The position numbers and the translations under genes are program-made. The notes under the pieces are model-generated. The model was not told the origin of the DNA and did no database searches. It was given only the letters and a program-made list of their open reading frames with translations. DNA of 64,000 bases from Pedobacter sp. AJM (lineage in GTDB: Bacteria; Bacteroidota; Bacteroidia; Sphingobacteriales; Sphingobacteriaceae), in contig NZ_NHOT01000001.1 of assembly GCF_002197755.1 (NCBI RefSeq), positions 62,001 to 126,000 on the forward strand, written 5' to 3'. Below are positions 53,063-61,911 of the stretch, piece after piece (positions within the stretch are counted from its first letter, which is position 1; each line of letters opens with the position of its first letter).

Positions 53063-54979
53063 TTACCATTTTTTTCTGCGTTCGCCGCTTCCGCCTTCAC
53101 GACTTCCACCTTCTCTACGTCCGCTACCACCGGTGTTTCCACCTTTTTCATCACGGCTACGGCCAGAGAAATCTCTGAAACCACCACCGCTGGCTCCGCC
53201 TTCACGACTTCCGCCTTCGCGTCTGCCGCTACCGCCAGATGATCTTCTGTCGCTGCCACGGAAACCACCGCCACCGCCGCCTCTGCGTTCACCGCCGAAA
53301 CCACCGCTACGTCTTTCTCCGCCACCGCGTCTTTCACCACCACCTTCACGACCGCCATCTCCGCTTTTTTCAATACGAACCTGGCGACCATTAAATTCAA
53401 CAGATTTGAAACCTTCAAAAACGGTATCAGCTACAGCATCTTCAACTTCAAAGAAAGAGAAAACACCTTTTAAATCAATTTTGCCAACGCTTTTGCCACC
53501 AATTTTACCATTGTTACAGATAAATGATAACATATCGCCACGGGTAAATTCATCTACAGAACCCAGGTTGATAAACAAACGGGTGTAACCTTCGCTACCA
53601 CGTCCGCGTCTTTCACCACGCTCACCTCTTTCACCGCGGTCATCGCCAACAGCTGCATTTAAATCAGGTGCTTTAGAATAGTAATCCAGGAAACGGTTAA
53701 ATTCCAATGACGCGAAACGTTTGATTACGTCTTCCTTGGTCAAATCAGCAAATTCATCCATAATACGGGGAATGTACTGGTCAATCTGTTCGTTGTTAAC
53801 TTCAACGTTGTGTACTTTATGTACCAGAGAGAATAATTGTTTTTCACAAACATCAAATCCGGTAGGCAATTCAGCTTTGGTAAATTGCTTACCAATAATG
53901 CGCTCTAACTGACGGATTTTTCCAACTTCTTTAGAGTTGATGATACAGATGGATATACCTGTTTTACCCGCACGACCGGTACGGCCAGAACGGTGGGTAT
54001 AACTTTCAATTTCATCAGGTAAAGAATAATTGATGACGTGTGTTACGTTATTTACATCGATACCACGGGCAGCAACATCAGTAGCAATTAATAATTGCAT
54101 GTTACGCTCACGGAAACGTTGCATTACTTTATCACGTTGTTGTTGCGATAAATCGCCGTGTAAAGCATCAGCATTGTAGCCATCCTTAATTAAGTGCTCT
54201 GCAACATCTTGTGTATCCAGTTTGGTTTTACAAAATACTACCGCAAAAATTTCAGGGTTGAAATCTACAATACGTTTTAAGGCCGCGTATTTATCACGGG
54301 CACGAACAATATAATATTCGTGTTCGATGTTTACGTTACCAGTGTTTTTAGTGCCCATGGTTAATTCAACAGGCTCGTTCATGTATTTTTTAGCAATACG
54401 GCGAACTTCTGCTGGCATGGTAGCCGAGAATAACCAGGTTTTTTTGTCATCAGGTGTAGTTGATAAAATGTCGTTGATGTCATCCTGGAAACCCATGTTT
54501 AACATCTCGTCAGCTTCATCAAGCACAACATATTTAACTGAAGAAAAATCGATGGCTTTACGGCCAATGATATCCAACATACGGCCGGGCGTGGCCACTA
54601 CGATCTGAACGCCTTGGCGTATTTCACGTAGTTGTTGCATAATGTTCGCGCCACCGTAAACGGCAACAACGTGGGCATTAGCAACGTTTTTAGAAAAGTT
54701 TTTAAGGTCGTTAGCGATCTGCAAGCATAACTCACGGGTAGGGCATAAAATCAATGCCTGTGGTTTATTAACTTTAAAATCGATTAGTTCTAACAGCGGC
54801 AAACCAAATGCGGCTGTTTTTCCTGTTCCTGTTTGGGCCAAACCAACAAAATCATTAGTGCCTTCTAACAGTACAGGAATACTTTGCTCCTGAATCGGCG
54901 TTGGATTTTCGAATCCAAGGTCCTTTACGGCATTAACGACGTCATCACTTATCCCCAATAATTGAAATGGGTTTGTCAT
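53063..54979 (-). CDS. DEAD-box RNA helicase with DbpA-type RNA-binding domain and Arg/Gly-rich tail
   Basis: A 638-residue ATP-dependent RNA helicase of the CsdA/DeaD type. RecA-1 has GLAQTGTGKTAAFGLP, VLDEADEMLNMGF and LFSATMP; RecA-2 has LIATDVAARGIDV and YTHRSGRTGRAGKTG. Residues about 465-537 form a DbpA RNA-binding domain. The last 100 residues are almost only Gly, Arg, Ser and Glu, with a near-repeat of GGSGRREGGSREGG at two places, and end RRKKW. The tail probably adds nonspecific RNA binding. Such helicases act in ribosome assembly and cold response. A -7 box (reverse complement at 55005-55012, TACCTTTG) lies 25 nt upstream. Confidence 0.94.
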   Translation of the reverse strand: MTNPFQLLGISDDVVNAVKDLGFENPTPIQEQSIPVLLEGTNDFVGLAQTGTGKTAAFGLPLLELIDFKVNKPQALILCPTRELCLQIANDLKNFSKNVANAHVVAVYGGANIMQQLREIRQGVQIVVATPGRMLDIIGRKAIDFSSVKYVVLDEADEMLNMGFQDDINDILSTTPDDKKTWLFSATMPAEVRRIAKKYMNEPVELTMGTKNTGNVNIEHEYYIVRARDKYAALKRIVDFNPEIFAVVFCKTKLDTQDVAEHLIKDGYNADALHGDLSQQQRDKVMQRFRERNMQLLIATDVAARGIDVNNVTHVINYSLPDEIESYTHRSGRTGRAGKTGISICIINSKEVGKIRQLERIIGKQFTKAELPTGFDVCEKQLFSLVHKVHNVEVNNEQIDQYIPRIMDEFADLTKEDVIKRFASLEFNRFLDYYSKAPDLNAAVGDDRGERGERGERRGRGSEGYTRLFINLGSVDEFTRGDMLSFICNNGKIGGKSVGKIDLKGVFSFFEVEDAVADTVFEGFKSVEFNGRQVRIEKSGDGGREGGGERRGGGERRSGGFGGERRGGGGGGFRGSDRRSSGGSGRREGGSREGGASGGGFRDFSGRSRDEKGGNTGGSGRREGGSREGGSGERRKKW

Positions 54980-55004
54980 TCGTCTTTTATTTTTAATTGA
55001 GCCG

Positions 55005-55012
55005 CAAAGGTA
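55005..55012 (-). promoter_or_regulatory. -7 box for helicase gene
   Basis: On the minus strand the sequence is TACCTTTG, an exact TAnnTTTG match, 25 nt before the helicase start codon. The -33 box is not clear. Confidence 0.45.
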
Positions 55013-55300
55013 AGGTTAATATTTCGTATTTTACAGATAATCAAGTAAATAGTTTTTTGAGCTAAATATTTGAGAATAAGCGACTAAAGGAAAATGAGAA
55101 AAGGATGATGGGAAATGTTGGATGGAACAGGTTTAAGTGAAGGTTGTGACTACGTCAGCGATGGGCATTTTTATTTGGAAAGCGGTTGCAGTAGTGCTTG
55201 TGTCGCAGCAGTCCCGTTTTCCGTTTCAATCTTTTTAAACCTTTCCGGTTTTAAAAAGGATTTTCACTCCAACCGGGTTTAGTTGGCGGGGGGGATGCAA
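55013..55300. other. Non-coding spacer with bulged hairpin
   Basis: About 290 bp with no supported gene. At 55228-55262 an imperfect inverted repeat, AATCTTTTTAAACC and GGTTTTAAAAAGGATT, encloses TTTCC, flanked by CCCGTTTT and CCGGGTTT; two bulges are needed. It resembles the dispersed intergenic hairpins of Sphingobacteriaceae. A run of seven G follows at about 55287-55293. Confidence 0.4.
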
Positions 55301-56191
55301 TTATTTGCGTTTGTTTTTAAATAACCACTTCGGTAACTCATCGGTTAATATGGCTGGCGCAAATATATCGTTGTGGGCCAGATGGTCGAATTCCCAAAAT
55401 CTGGTTTTGTTGTGGTTTAATTCCATGTAAAATTGCTTGTCGCTGTTAAAAGGGTTTTCTGTATCCCTGTTTCCATGAATTAACCAAATGGGGGTGTTTG
55501 CCAGTTCGTTGATGTGATCGAACTGTGGTATGCCAGATATGCTGATGCCGGCGGCAAATAAACCAGGTTTTAAAGATAGCGCATTGATCACAGAAGAAGC
55601 ACCCATTGAAAAACCGACTACATAAATTCTCTTTTCATCAATATTTAAAGTGTTTTTCAAACTGTCTATTAATTGCAATGCTGTTTGCAGACAAGGTTGC
55701 GGTACTGAAGTTAAAACATTTCTATTTTTATCCGGTACATAATTTGATGATCTCGAAGGAAACTGCGGTGCTAAAATAAAAGCCGGGTATCTGGCCTGTA
55801 TTTCATCCATTGCAAACAGCTTGGCCAAAATTCCCAACTGGCTGTTATTGTCATTTCCAACGGCATTGGATCCATGAAACACAATCACTAAAGGGTGTTT
55901 ACCTTTAATATGGCCAGGTTTAAACAAACGGTAAACAATTGCGGTGTCAGCATTACCATTGAATGATCCCCTCGTAAAAACATCGGTATTGACGCTTTTT
56001 ATTTTGCCTATTCTTTTTCGAAGAAAAACAGTATCAGTACTTTCAGGGATAATGGTTTTTCCAAAAGTATGAATACGTTTACTGCAAGATAATATGCCAC
56101 AAAATAAAACCAATAACAGGGGATAAGTTATTGGTCTTTTATTTAATAGGCTGGAAATTGCTTTAGTGGTTTGGAGCAAAATTTTCGACAT
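55301..56191 (-). CDS. Alpha/beta-hydrolase esterase lipoprotein
   Basis: A 296-residue alpha/beta-hydrolase, probably a lipoprotein (hydrophobic segment then FCGILSCSKR; the N-terminus before it is long at about 25 residues, so the start could be downstream). The fold is visible as HPLVIVFHGSNAVGND (oxyanion strand), nucleophile serine in VVGFSMGASSVINAL, aspartate in WLIHGNRDTENP and histidine in DHLAHNDIF. It resembles the phospholipase/carboxylesterase and PHB-depolymerase-like groups. The substrate is unknown. It is transcribed in the same direction as, and 19 nt after, the DUF4293 gene. Confidence 0.82.
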   Translation of the reverse strand: MSKILLQTTKAISSLLNKRPITYPLLLVLFCGILSCSKRIHTFGKTIIPESTDTVFLRKRIGKIKSVNTDVFTRGSFNGNADTAIVYRLFKPGHIKGKHPLVIVFHGSNAVGNDNNSQLGILAKLFAMDEIQARYPAFILAPQFPSRSSNYVPDKNRNVLTSVPQPCLQTALQLIDSLKNTLNIDEKRIYVVGFSMGASSVINALSLKPGLFAAGISISGIPQFDHINELANTPIWLIHGNRDTENPFNSDKQFYMELNHNKTRFWEFDHLAHNDIFAPAILTDELPKWLFKNKRK

Positions 56192-56210
56192 ATCTGCTGG
56201 TGAAGTTAAA

Positions 56211-56678
56211 CTATCTTAACCTTTCAGCTGAACGAATTAAGCGTTCATCTTTGTTAATGCCAAAAACAGCTAAAATGAGAAATAAAATAGCCAATGCAGG
56301 CATATAGGCACCCATTCCGAAACTCGCACCTTCAATGCCGCCCGGAAGCTCTTTTGTGTAAAAACTGCACAAAAATGCAAAACCAATTATAATCAGTATG
56401 GTCAAAATTACCAGGCGTTTTTGTAACGTTCTTCTTTTAAAATTGAAGATATTGACAAAACATAAAAGGATCAGGATGATATTTACAATTAATGGCGGCA
56501 AAAATACTTCAGCATTTAATGCACTTCCGCTTTGCACGTGCATGAAACGATGTAATCCATAGGTATAAAGTATGGATTCAGAACCATCAACGGTTTTTGT
56601 GGCAATTGGTAAGAAAAGCATTAAGATCAGAACGACAGTAGCTAAGAAAAGCCAAATTGATTGTATCCTTTGTATCAT
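56211..56678 (-). CDS. DUF4293 family four-helix membrane protein
   Basis: A 155-residue inner-membrane protein with four hydrophobic segments: IWLFLATVVLILMLFLPI, LIVNIILILLCFVNIF, LVILTILIIIGFAFLCSFY and MPALAILFLILAVFGI. The start MIQRIQSIWLFLA and the end NKDERLIRSAERLR are typical of DUF4293, a Bacteroidota-specific family of unknown function. On the minus strand a TAnnTTTG -7 box (TATTTTTG, 56699-56706) lies about 20 nt upstream. It is divergent from truA. Confidence 0.88.
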   Translation of the reverse strand: MIQRIQSIWLFLATVVLILMLFLPIATKTVDGSESILYTYGLHRFMHVQSGSALNAEVFLPPLIVNIILILLCFVNIFNFKRRTLQKRLVILTILIIIGFAFLCSFYTKELPGGIEGASFGMGAYMPALAILFLILAVFGINKDERLIRSAERLR

Positions 56679-56788
56679 GTTAATTTAAACTGTTTTGGCA
56701 AAAATAACTTTTTTATCGGTAGGATAAAAGAGATTCAAACATTAGGCTTGTGCTTTCACCTAACCGCCGAATCCAATAAACTAAACCT

Positions 56789-56819
56789 TTTGCCCTTTGC
56801 TACCTAAAACGTATTTTTG
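56789..56819 (+). promoter_or_regulatory. Full consensus promoter of truA
   Basis: TTTG at 56789-56792, then 19 nt, then TATTTTTG at 56812-56819: both boxes and the spacing match the Bacteroidota consensus. The predicted transcript start (about 56825) lies only about two bases before the TTG start codon, so the mRNA may be almost leaderless. Confidence 0.75.
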
Positions 56820-56826
56820 CAGCGCT

Positions 56827-57585
56827 TTGAACAGAAAAAGGTATTTCATACAAATCGCATATGATGGCAGCTTATACCATGGCTGGCAAATTCAGCCCAA
56901 TGCCATAACCGTTCAGGAGCTATTGGATAAGGCATTGTCGACTGTTTTTAGACAAGCTGTTGAAACATTGGGCTGCGGCAGAACTGACTCAGGTGTACAT
57001 GCCAAAGATTTTTATGCCCATTTTGATCTGGATGAAATAGAAGAAAATAAGGTTTTAAATTCAATTTCAGGTATAAACGCACTTTTACCTTACCAGATTG
57101 CAGCAAAGCAGATTATTGTGGTACATGATGCCGCACATGCCCGCTTCGATGCAACATCACGTGCTTATCAGTATTTTATCCATTTTGCTAAAGATCCTTT
57201 TAAACTCAACAGATCCTGGTTAGTAAAAGATCATCTAAATATCGTAGCGATGAATGAGGCGGCTGCATTATTATTTGATTATTCTGATTTCTCCTGTTTC
57301 AGTAAATCTAATACCCAAACATTTACGAATAATTGTAAAATTACCCAGGCCTTTTTTGCAGAGATAAATGGAGGTTTGGTGTTTACCATTCAGGCTGATC
57401 GTTTTTTGCGGAACATGGTCAGGGCAATTATGGGAACATTGGTAAGCGTTGGCAAAAATGAACTTAACTTAGCTGGATTTAAAACAATTATTGAAAGTAA
57501 AAACCGAAGCAATGCCGGTCAATCCGTGCCAGCCTGTGGTTTGTACTTGGTTAAAATAGAATATCCGTATATAAAAAATGATTGA
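56827..57585 (+). CDS. truA: tRNA pseudouridine(38-40) synthase
   Basis: TruA converts uridines 38-40 of the tRNA anticodon stem to pseudouridine. The catalytic aspartate is D54 in LGCGRTDSGVHA; RYFIQIAYDGSLYHGWQ starts the fold and FLRNMVRAIMGTLV is the conserved C-terminal strand. The TTG at 56827 gives 252 residues, fitting the family; a TTG at 56797 would lie inside the promoter. There is no in-frame ATG near the N-terminus. A five-copy tandem repeat starts right behind the stop codon. Confidence 0.92.
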   Translation: MNRKRYFIQIAYDGSLYHGWQIQPNAITVQELLDKALSTVFRQAVETLGCGRTDSGVHAKDFYAHFDLDEIEENKVLNSISGINALLPYQIAAKQIIVVHDAAHARFDATSRAYQYFIHFAKDPFKLNRSWLVKDHLNIVAMNEAAALLFDYSDFSCFSKSNTQTFTNNCKITQAFFAEINGGLVFTIQADRFLRNMVRAIMGTLVSVGKNELNLAGFKTIIESKNRSNAGQSVPACGLYLVKIEYPYIKND

Positions 57586-57586
57586 A

Positions 57587-57910
57587 GTATAGAATTATAG
57601 AGGGATTGAATTACAGAATGATTATTCGTTCATTCAAAATTCATTCATTCAAAATTATAGAATTACAGATTGGTTGAATTATAGAGTGGTTATTCGTTCA
57701 TTCAAAATTCATTCATTCAAAATTATAGAATTACAGATTGGTTGAATTATAGAATGGTTATTGATTCATTCAAAATTCATTCATTCAAAATTATAGAATT
57801 ACAGATTGGTTGAATTATAGAATGGTTATTCATTCATTCAAAATTATAGAATTATAGATTGATTGAATTATAGAGTGGTTATTCATTCATTCAAAATTCA
57901 TTCATTCAAA
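57587..57910. repeat. Five-copy 68-bp AT-rich tandem repeat
   Basis: Five head-to-tail units start at 57587, 57654, 57722, 57790 and 57843, with lengths 67, 68, 68, 53 and 68. Each unit begins near ATTATAGAATTACAGATTGG and ends in ATTCATTCATTCAAA, which itself is a partial duplication of the preceding TTCATTCAAA. The 53-bp unit lacks one 15-bp subrepeat. The array fills the whole space between truA and the ABC exporter gene and ends 9 nt before the exporter ATG. There are no unique spacers, so it is not CRISPR. It may change copy number by slippage and may affect exporter expression. Confidence 0.95.
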
Positions 57911-57919
57911 ATTTAAAAA

Positions 57920-59689
57920 ATGGCAGTAACAGGCGACGTATATAACACAGGATTACTAAAGCGTATTTTTCAATATGTTAAGCCTTATCGTGCTGTTTTT
58001 GTATGGTCGGTCATTTTAACAGTTTTACTGGCCGCAATTTCTCCCATTCGTCCCTTTTTAATTAAATATACACTTGATCATTATATTCTGGCCGGTAAAT
58101 ATTCGGGTTTGGTGAACATGACCATGCTGATGATTTTTATGCTGATCCTTCAAACGCTGATTCAGTATAACCATACCCTTTTAACCAATACGCTGGGCCA
58201 GTCTGTTATTCGTGATTTACGAATAAATGTGTTTAATCACATTACCAAACTCAGGCTAAAGTTTTTTGATCAGACCCCCATCGGGCAATTGATTACCCGC
58301 ACGGTATCCGATTTAGAAACCATAGCCGATATCTTTTCGGAAGGATTGATCTCCATGATTGGCGATTCACTCCAGGTGGTGGTCATTGTTGGAGTGATGC
58401 TGTATACCGACTGGGAGCTGAGTATGGTAGTACTGTTACCCATACCGCTCCTGATCATGGCCACCCGGAAATTCCAGAAAGCCATAAAAATCGCTTTCCA
58501 GGAAATCAGAAACGAGGTCTCCAACCTGAATACTTTTTTGCAGGAACACATTACAGGTGTTTCTATCGTACAGTATTTTGCAAGAGAACGTCAGGAGTAT
58601 AAGAAATTCTATGCCATCAATAAGCGTTACCGCGATGCGAATATCAGGTCCAACTGGTATTATTCCATATTTTTTCCTGTAGTGGAACTGATTTCAGCCA
58701 TGTCTCTTGGTTTATTGATCTGGTATGGTGCGAGGAGTATTTTAGCGAAGCCACTTGATGTAACACCAGGAACAATTACCCAGTTCATTATGTACCTGGG
58801 GATGGTTTTTACGCCCATTCGCCAGCTGGCCGATAAATTTAATACCCTCCAAATGGGCATGGTTGGCGCAGAACGTGTATTTAAAGTGCTTGATACCAAA
58901 GACACTACACCTAATGAAGGGCGTCAAAAGCCAGAAAAACTGGCTGGTAATATCGAATTTAAAAATGTTTGGTTTGCCTATAATGAGGATCATTATGTAT
59001 TGAAAGATTTAACTTTCGAGGTGAAGGCCGGTGAAACTATTGCATTAGTGGGTGCAACCGGTGCAGGCAAATCATCAACAATCAATATTTTAAACCGCTT
59101 TTATGAAACAGGAAAAGGAAAGGTTACAGTAGATGGCATTCAGATTGAAGATTTTGATTTAGATTACCTGCGTAGCCACATTGCCACAGTGCTTCAGGAT
59201 GTTTTCCTGTTTTCAGACACCATCCTGAATAACATTACACTCAATAATGCTGAAATAACCATGGAGCAAGTCGTAAATGCAGCAAAAAAGGTGGGCGCAC
59301 ATGAGTTTATTGAGCGTTTACCCGGGGGCTACCAGTATAATGTGATGGAAAGAGGGGCTACACTGTCTGCCGGACAAGCCCAGTTGATCTCCTTTATTCG
59401 TGCACTGGTCCACAATCCGGCTATTCTCGTTTTAGATGAGGCCACCTCATCGGTAGATACTGAAACAGAATTGCTGATTCAAAAAGCCATCGATAACTTA
59501 ATGGAGGGCAGAACTTCGATTGTGATTGCACACCGCTTATCTACCATTCAGAAGGCCAATCTGATTGTTGTTTTGGATAAAGGCGAAATCAAAGAAAAAG
59601 GTACGCATCAGGAACTATTGAAACTTGATGGCTACTATAAAAAACTTTACGACCTGCAGTTTTCTTCAAAAGGAATTGCCAAGGTTTAA
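57920..59689 (+). CDS. ABC exporter, fused membrane and ATPase domains (MsbA-like)
   Basis: A 589-residue half-transporter: six membrane helices (about 20-320) and an ATPase domain (about 340-580). ATPase motifs: Walker A GATGAGKSS, Q-loop TVLQDVFLF, signature LSAGQ (second glycine of the usual LSGGQ replaced by alanine), Walker B ILVLDEATSSVD and switch histidine IVIAHRLS. It works as a homodimer or heterodimer with a partner not seen here. The substrate is unknown; lipids or drugs are usual for the group. Its upstream region is the 68-bp tandem repeat. Confidence 0.92.
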   Translation: MAVTGDVYNTGLLKRIFQYVKPYRAVFVWSVILTVLLAAISPIRPFLIKYTLDHYILAGKYSGLVNMTMLMIFMLILQTLIQYNHTLLTNTLGQSVIRDLRINVFNHITKLRLKFFDQTPIGQLITRTVSDLETIADIFSEGLISMIGDSLQVVVIVGVMLYTDWELSMVVLLPIPLLIMATRKFQKAIKIAFQEIRNEVSNLNTFLQEHITGVSIVQYFARERQEYKKFYAINKRYRDANIRSNWYYSIFFPVVELISAMSLGLLIWYGARSILAKPLDVTPGTITQFIMYLGMVFTPIRQLADKFNTLQMGMVGAERVFKVLDTKDTTPNEGRQKPEKLAGNIEFKNVWFAYNEDHYVLKDLTFEVKAGETIALVGATGAGKSSTINILNRFYETGKGKVTVDGIQIEDFDLDYLRSHIATVLQDVFLFSDTILNNITLNNAEITMEQVVNAAKKVGAHEFIERLPGGYQYNVMERGATLSAGQAQLISFIRALVHNPAILVLDEATSSVDTETELLIQKAIDNLMEGRTSIVIAHRLSTIQKANLIVVLDKGEIKEKGTHQELLKLDGYYKKLYDLQFSSKGIAKV

Positions 59690-59741
59690 TCTAACCTTTT
59701 CTCGATAGAATTTCTTAATTTAACCTCTTTATACCTGAAAG

Positions 59742-60767
59742 ATGAAAATATTTGAGCGATCCGTACTTTTCCTAATTGTTTTATTTACATTGAACGTATC
59801 TGCACAGCAGAAAAAATATGTGATGGTGATCCATGGTGGTGCCGGAACCATTCTGAAAAAGAACATGACACCTGAAAAGGAGGCGGCTTATATAGCGGTT
59901 TTAACACAGGCATTGCAAACAGGTTACGCACAAATAAAAGCTGGAAAATCTAGTCTGGATGCTGTGGAAGCAACCATTCATGTACTGGAAAATGACCCGC
60001 ACTTTAATGCAGGCAAAGGGGCTGTTTTTACACATGAGGGTAAAAATGAACTGGATGCCGCCATGATGGATGGAAAAACATTAATGGCGGGTGCTGTTGC
60101 CGGCGTCACTACAATTAAAAATCCAATTTCTGCAGCCAGGGCGGTGATGGAAAAATCAGAACATGTAATGCTGGTTGGTGCAGGTGCTGATCTGTTTGCA
60201 AAGGAAGCAGGTCTGGAAATCGTAGATCCAAAATACTTCTGGACGAAAGAACGCTGGGATGGTTTGCAGCAAGCCATTAAAGAAGATTCTACCAAAGCCG
60301 TATTGGATCATGGCAGCAAAAAATCTGAGCTTTTGGGTATAAAAAATCACGATTATAAATTTGGTACCGTAGGTTGTGTGGCGCTGGACAAGGCAGGTAA
60401 CTTAGCGGCCGGAACTTCCACGGGAGGCATGACCAATAAAAAGTATGGAAGGGTAGGCGATGCACCTATTATTGGTGCCGGGACCTATTGCAATAATGAA
60501 ACGGCCGGTATTTCCTGTACAGGCTGGGGGGAATTTTACATCCGTAATGTGGTTGCCAAAACCATTTCAGATTTAATGGAATACAAAGGTTTATCGGTTA
60601 TTGAAGCATCAAAAATTGCTTTAGATAAAGTAGGTAAAATGGGAGGGGATGGTGGTTTGATTGCCCTGGATAGAAAAGGGAATATCACCATGCCGTTTAA
60701 TACAGAAGGCATGTACAGAGGCGCCATTACGGCTGATGGTAAAATTGAAGTGAGCATTTATAAATAA
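59742..60767 (+). CDS. Exported isoaspartyl peptidase/L-asparaginase
   Basis: A 341-residue N-terminal-nucleophile hydrolase of the type 2 asparaginase/isoaspartyl peptidase family, with a signal peptide (ending NVSAQ). It starts VMVIHGGAGTI; the precursor should cut itself before T209 in KFGTVGCVALD to free the threonine nucleophile, and TSTGGMTNKKYGRVGDAPI completes the active site. It removes beta-aspartyl residues from dipeptides. Its stop codon overlaps the start of the cyanophycinase gene by one base, so the two are made together; the natural joint substrate would be cyanophycin-derived beta-Asp-Arg. Confidence 0.93.
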   Translation: MKIFERSVLFLIVLFTLNVSAQQKKYVMVIHGGAGTILKKNMTPEKEAAYIAVLTQALQTGYAQIKAGKSSLDAVEATIHVLENDPHFNAGKGAVFTHEGKNELDAAMMDGKTLMAGAVAGVTTIKNPISAARAVMEKSEHVMLVGAGADLFAKEAGLEIVDPKYFWTKERWDGLQQAIKEDSTKAVLDHGSKKSELLGIKNHDYKFGTVGCVALDKAGNLAAGTSTGGMTNKKYGRVGDAPIIGAGTYCNNETAGISCTGWGEFYIRNVVAKTISDLMEYKGLSVIEASKIALDKVGKMGGDGGLIALDRKGNITMPFNTEGMYRGAITADGKIEVSIYK

Positions 60768-61600
60768 TGAAAAAGCTGTTTTTGTTGCTGGCACTGGCTG
60801 GTTTTTCAATTTTTGTAAATGCCCAAAACAAAGGTAATTTGTTCATTATCGGGGGTGGAAATCGTTCTGATGATTTGATGAAACAAATGTTGAATACTGC
60901 TGATTTAAAAGCAAAGGATTATATTATTGTTTTGCCTATGGCGAGTGAAATCCCGGATTCTGGCTATAAAACACTTGCTCTGCAATTGAAAAAGCTGGAT
61001 CAACACCCGATCAGGAACTTTAATTTTAACAAACACGATGTAAATGATAAAAGCTGGATTGATTCACTTGCAGGAGCGAAGCTGATCTATATTTTAGGCG
61101 GCGATCAAAACCGGTTTATGAAGTCTGTTTTAAATACACCCATTTATACCGCCCTACACAAAGCCTGTAAAAATGGTTCCACTATTGCTGGCACAAGCGC
61201 CGGAGCTGCCGTAATGAGTAAATATATGATTACCGGAAAACAGCTTTTAGATACGGCTTACAAAGAAACTTTTAATAAACTCCGGGATAAAAATATTGAG
61301 TTTTCGCCGGGCTTAGGGTTGCTGGAAAATACCATTATTGATCAGCATTTTCTGAAACGCAACCGATACAACCGTTTGATTTCGGCATTGGCAGCACATC
61401 CCGATTTGGTTTGTGTGGGGATTGATGAAAGCACAGCTATTATTGTACACGGTAATAAGGCCACTGTAGCTGGTGAAGGTCAGGTGATTCGGCTGGCCAA
61501 TCCTGTGGCACTTAAAAATACAGATAAAGGTTTATTAAAATTTAGTCACGCCGAATTTGGGATTTTTACCGCCGGTGATGTGATTAATGTAAAACCTTGA
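60767..61600 (+). CDS. Exported cyanophycinase-like S51 peptidase
   Basis: A 277-residue S51 family serine peptidase with signal peptide (ending FVNAQ). The nucleophile is S144 in AGTSAGAAVM; LFIIGGGNRSDDLM and IYILGGDQNRFM are the other conserved loops, and IIDQHFLKRNRYNRL and VGIDESTAIIV match the cyanophycinase C-terminus. Cyanophycinases cut cyanophycin (multi-L-arginyl-poly-L-aspartate) to beta-Asp-Arg dipeptides. Coupling to the isoaspartyl peptidase gene by a one-base overlap fits a two-step path. Other S51 peptidases (dipeptidase E) are shorter and lack the signal peptide. Confidence 0.88.
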   Translation: MKKLFLLLALAGFSIFVNAQNKGNLFIIGGGNRSDDLMKQMLNTADLKAKDYIIVLPMASEIPDSGYKTLALQLKKLDQHPIRNFNFNKHDVNDKSWIDSLAGAKLIYILGGDQNRFMKSVLNTPIYTALHKACKNGSTIAGTSAGAAVMSKYMITGKQLLDTAYKETFNKLRDKNIEFSPGLGLLENTIIDQHFLKRNRYNRLISALAAHPDLVCVGIDESTAIIVHGNKATVAGEGQVIRLANPVALKNTDKGLLKFSHAEFGIFTAGDVINVKP

Positions 61601-61911
61601 AGAAACGCTTTTGATGATGCAGATTAGGAATTTTCGGTTTAAGTGCAGAACCTGGTGCGCTGGATTAAAAGATAATTTTGAAGTGATCTGTTTAATGGGA
61701 TAGTGGTGCATAAACTCAACCATTTGTGTTTTATATTTCTATGCAACTCCATACTCGAAACTTCCAGCTCTAAGCATTTTATCTTATATGCACAAAGCCT
61801 GAAGCGCTTTGTAACTTTCGACTCCCGTCTCCATGCGCTCAACTTCCAACTATTTAAACTATCTTTGCGGCAGAAACATGCACACAGCTTGTTTAATTAA
61901 ACCAGATCACA
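61601..61911. other. Non-coding spacer with GACTTCC-type short repeats before rlmF
   Basis: About 310 bp without a supported gene. The stretches at 61752-61773 and 61815-61850 are made of loose repeats of the 7-8 bp pattern (A)ACTTCCxxCT or CGACTCCC. A possible -7 box TATCTTTG lies at 61860-61867, 45 nt before the rlmF start. Confidence 0.5.

Noticed and set aside
52975..53418. 147-codon minus-strand frame rich in Ala/Val
   Set aside because: It is an out-of-phase reading of the same low-complexity helicase tail.
53058..53588. 176-codon plus-strand frame, very rich in proline
   Set aside because: It is the antisense of the Gly/Arg-rich helicase tail; the composition follows from the GC-biased repeat and it has no family features.
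57587..57910. Possible CRISPR array
   Set aside because: The whole 68-bp unit is repeated with no unique spacers and no cas genes nearby.
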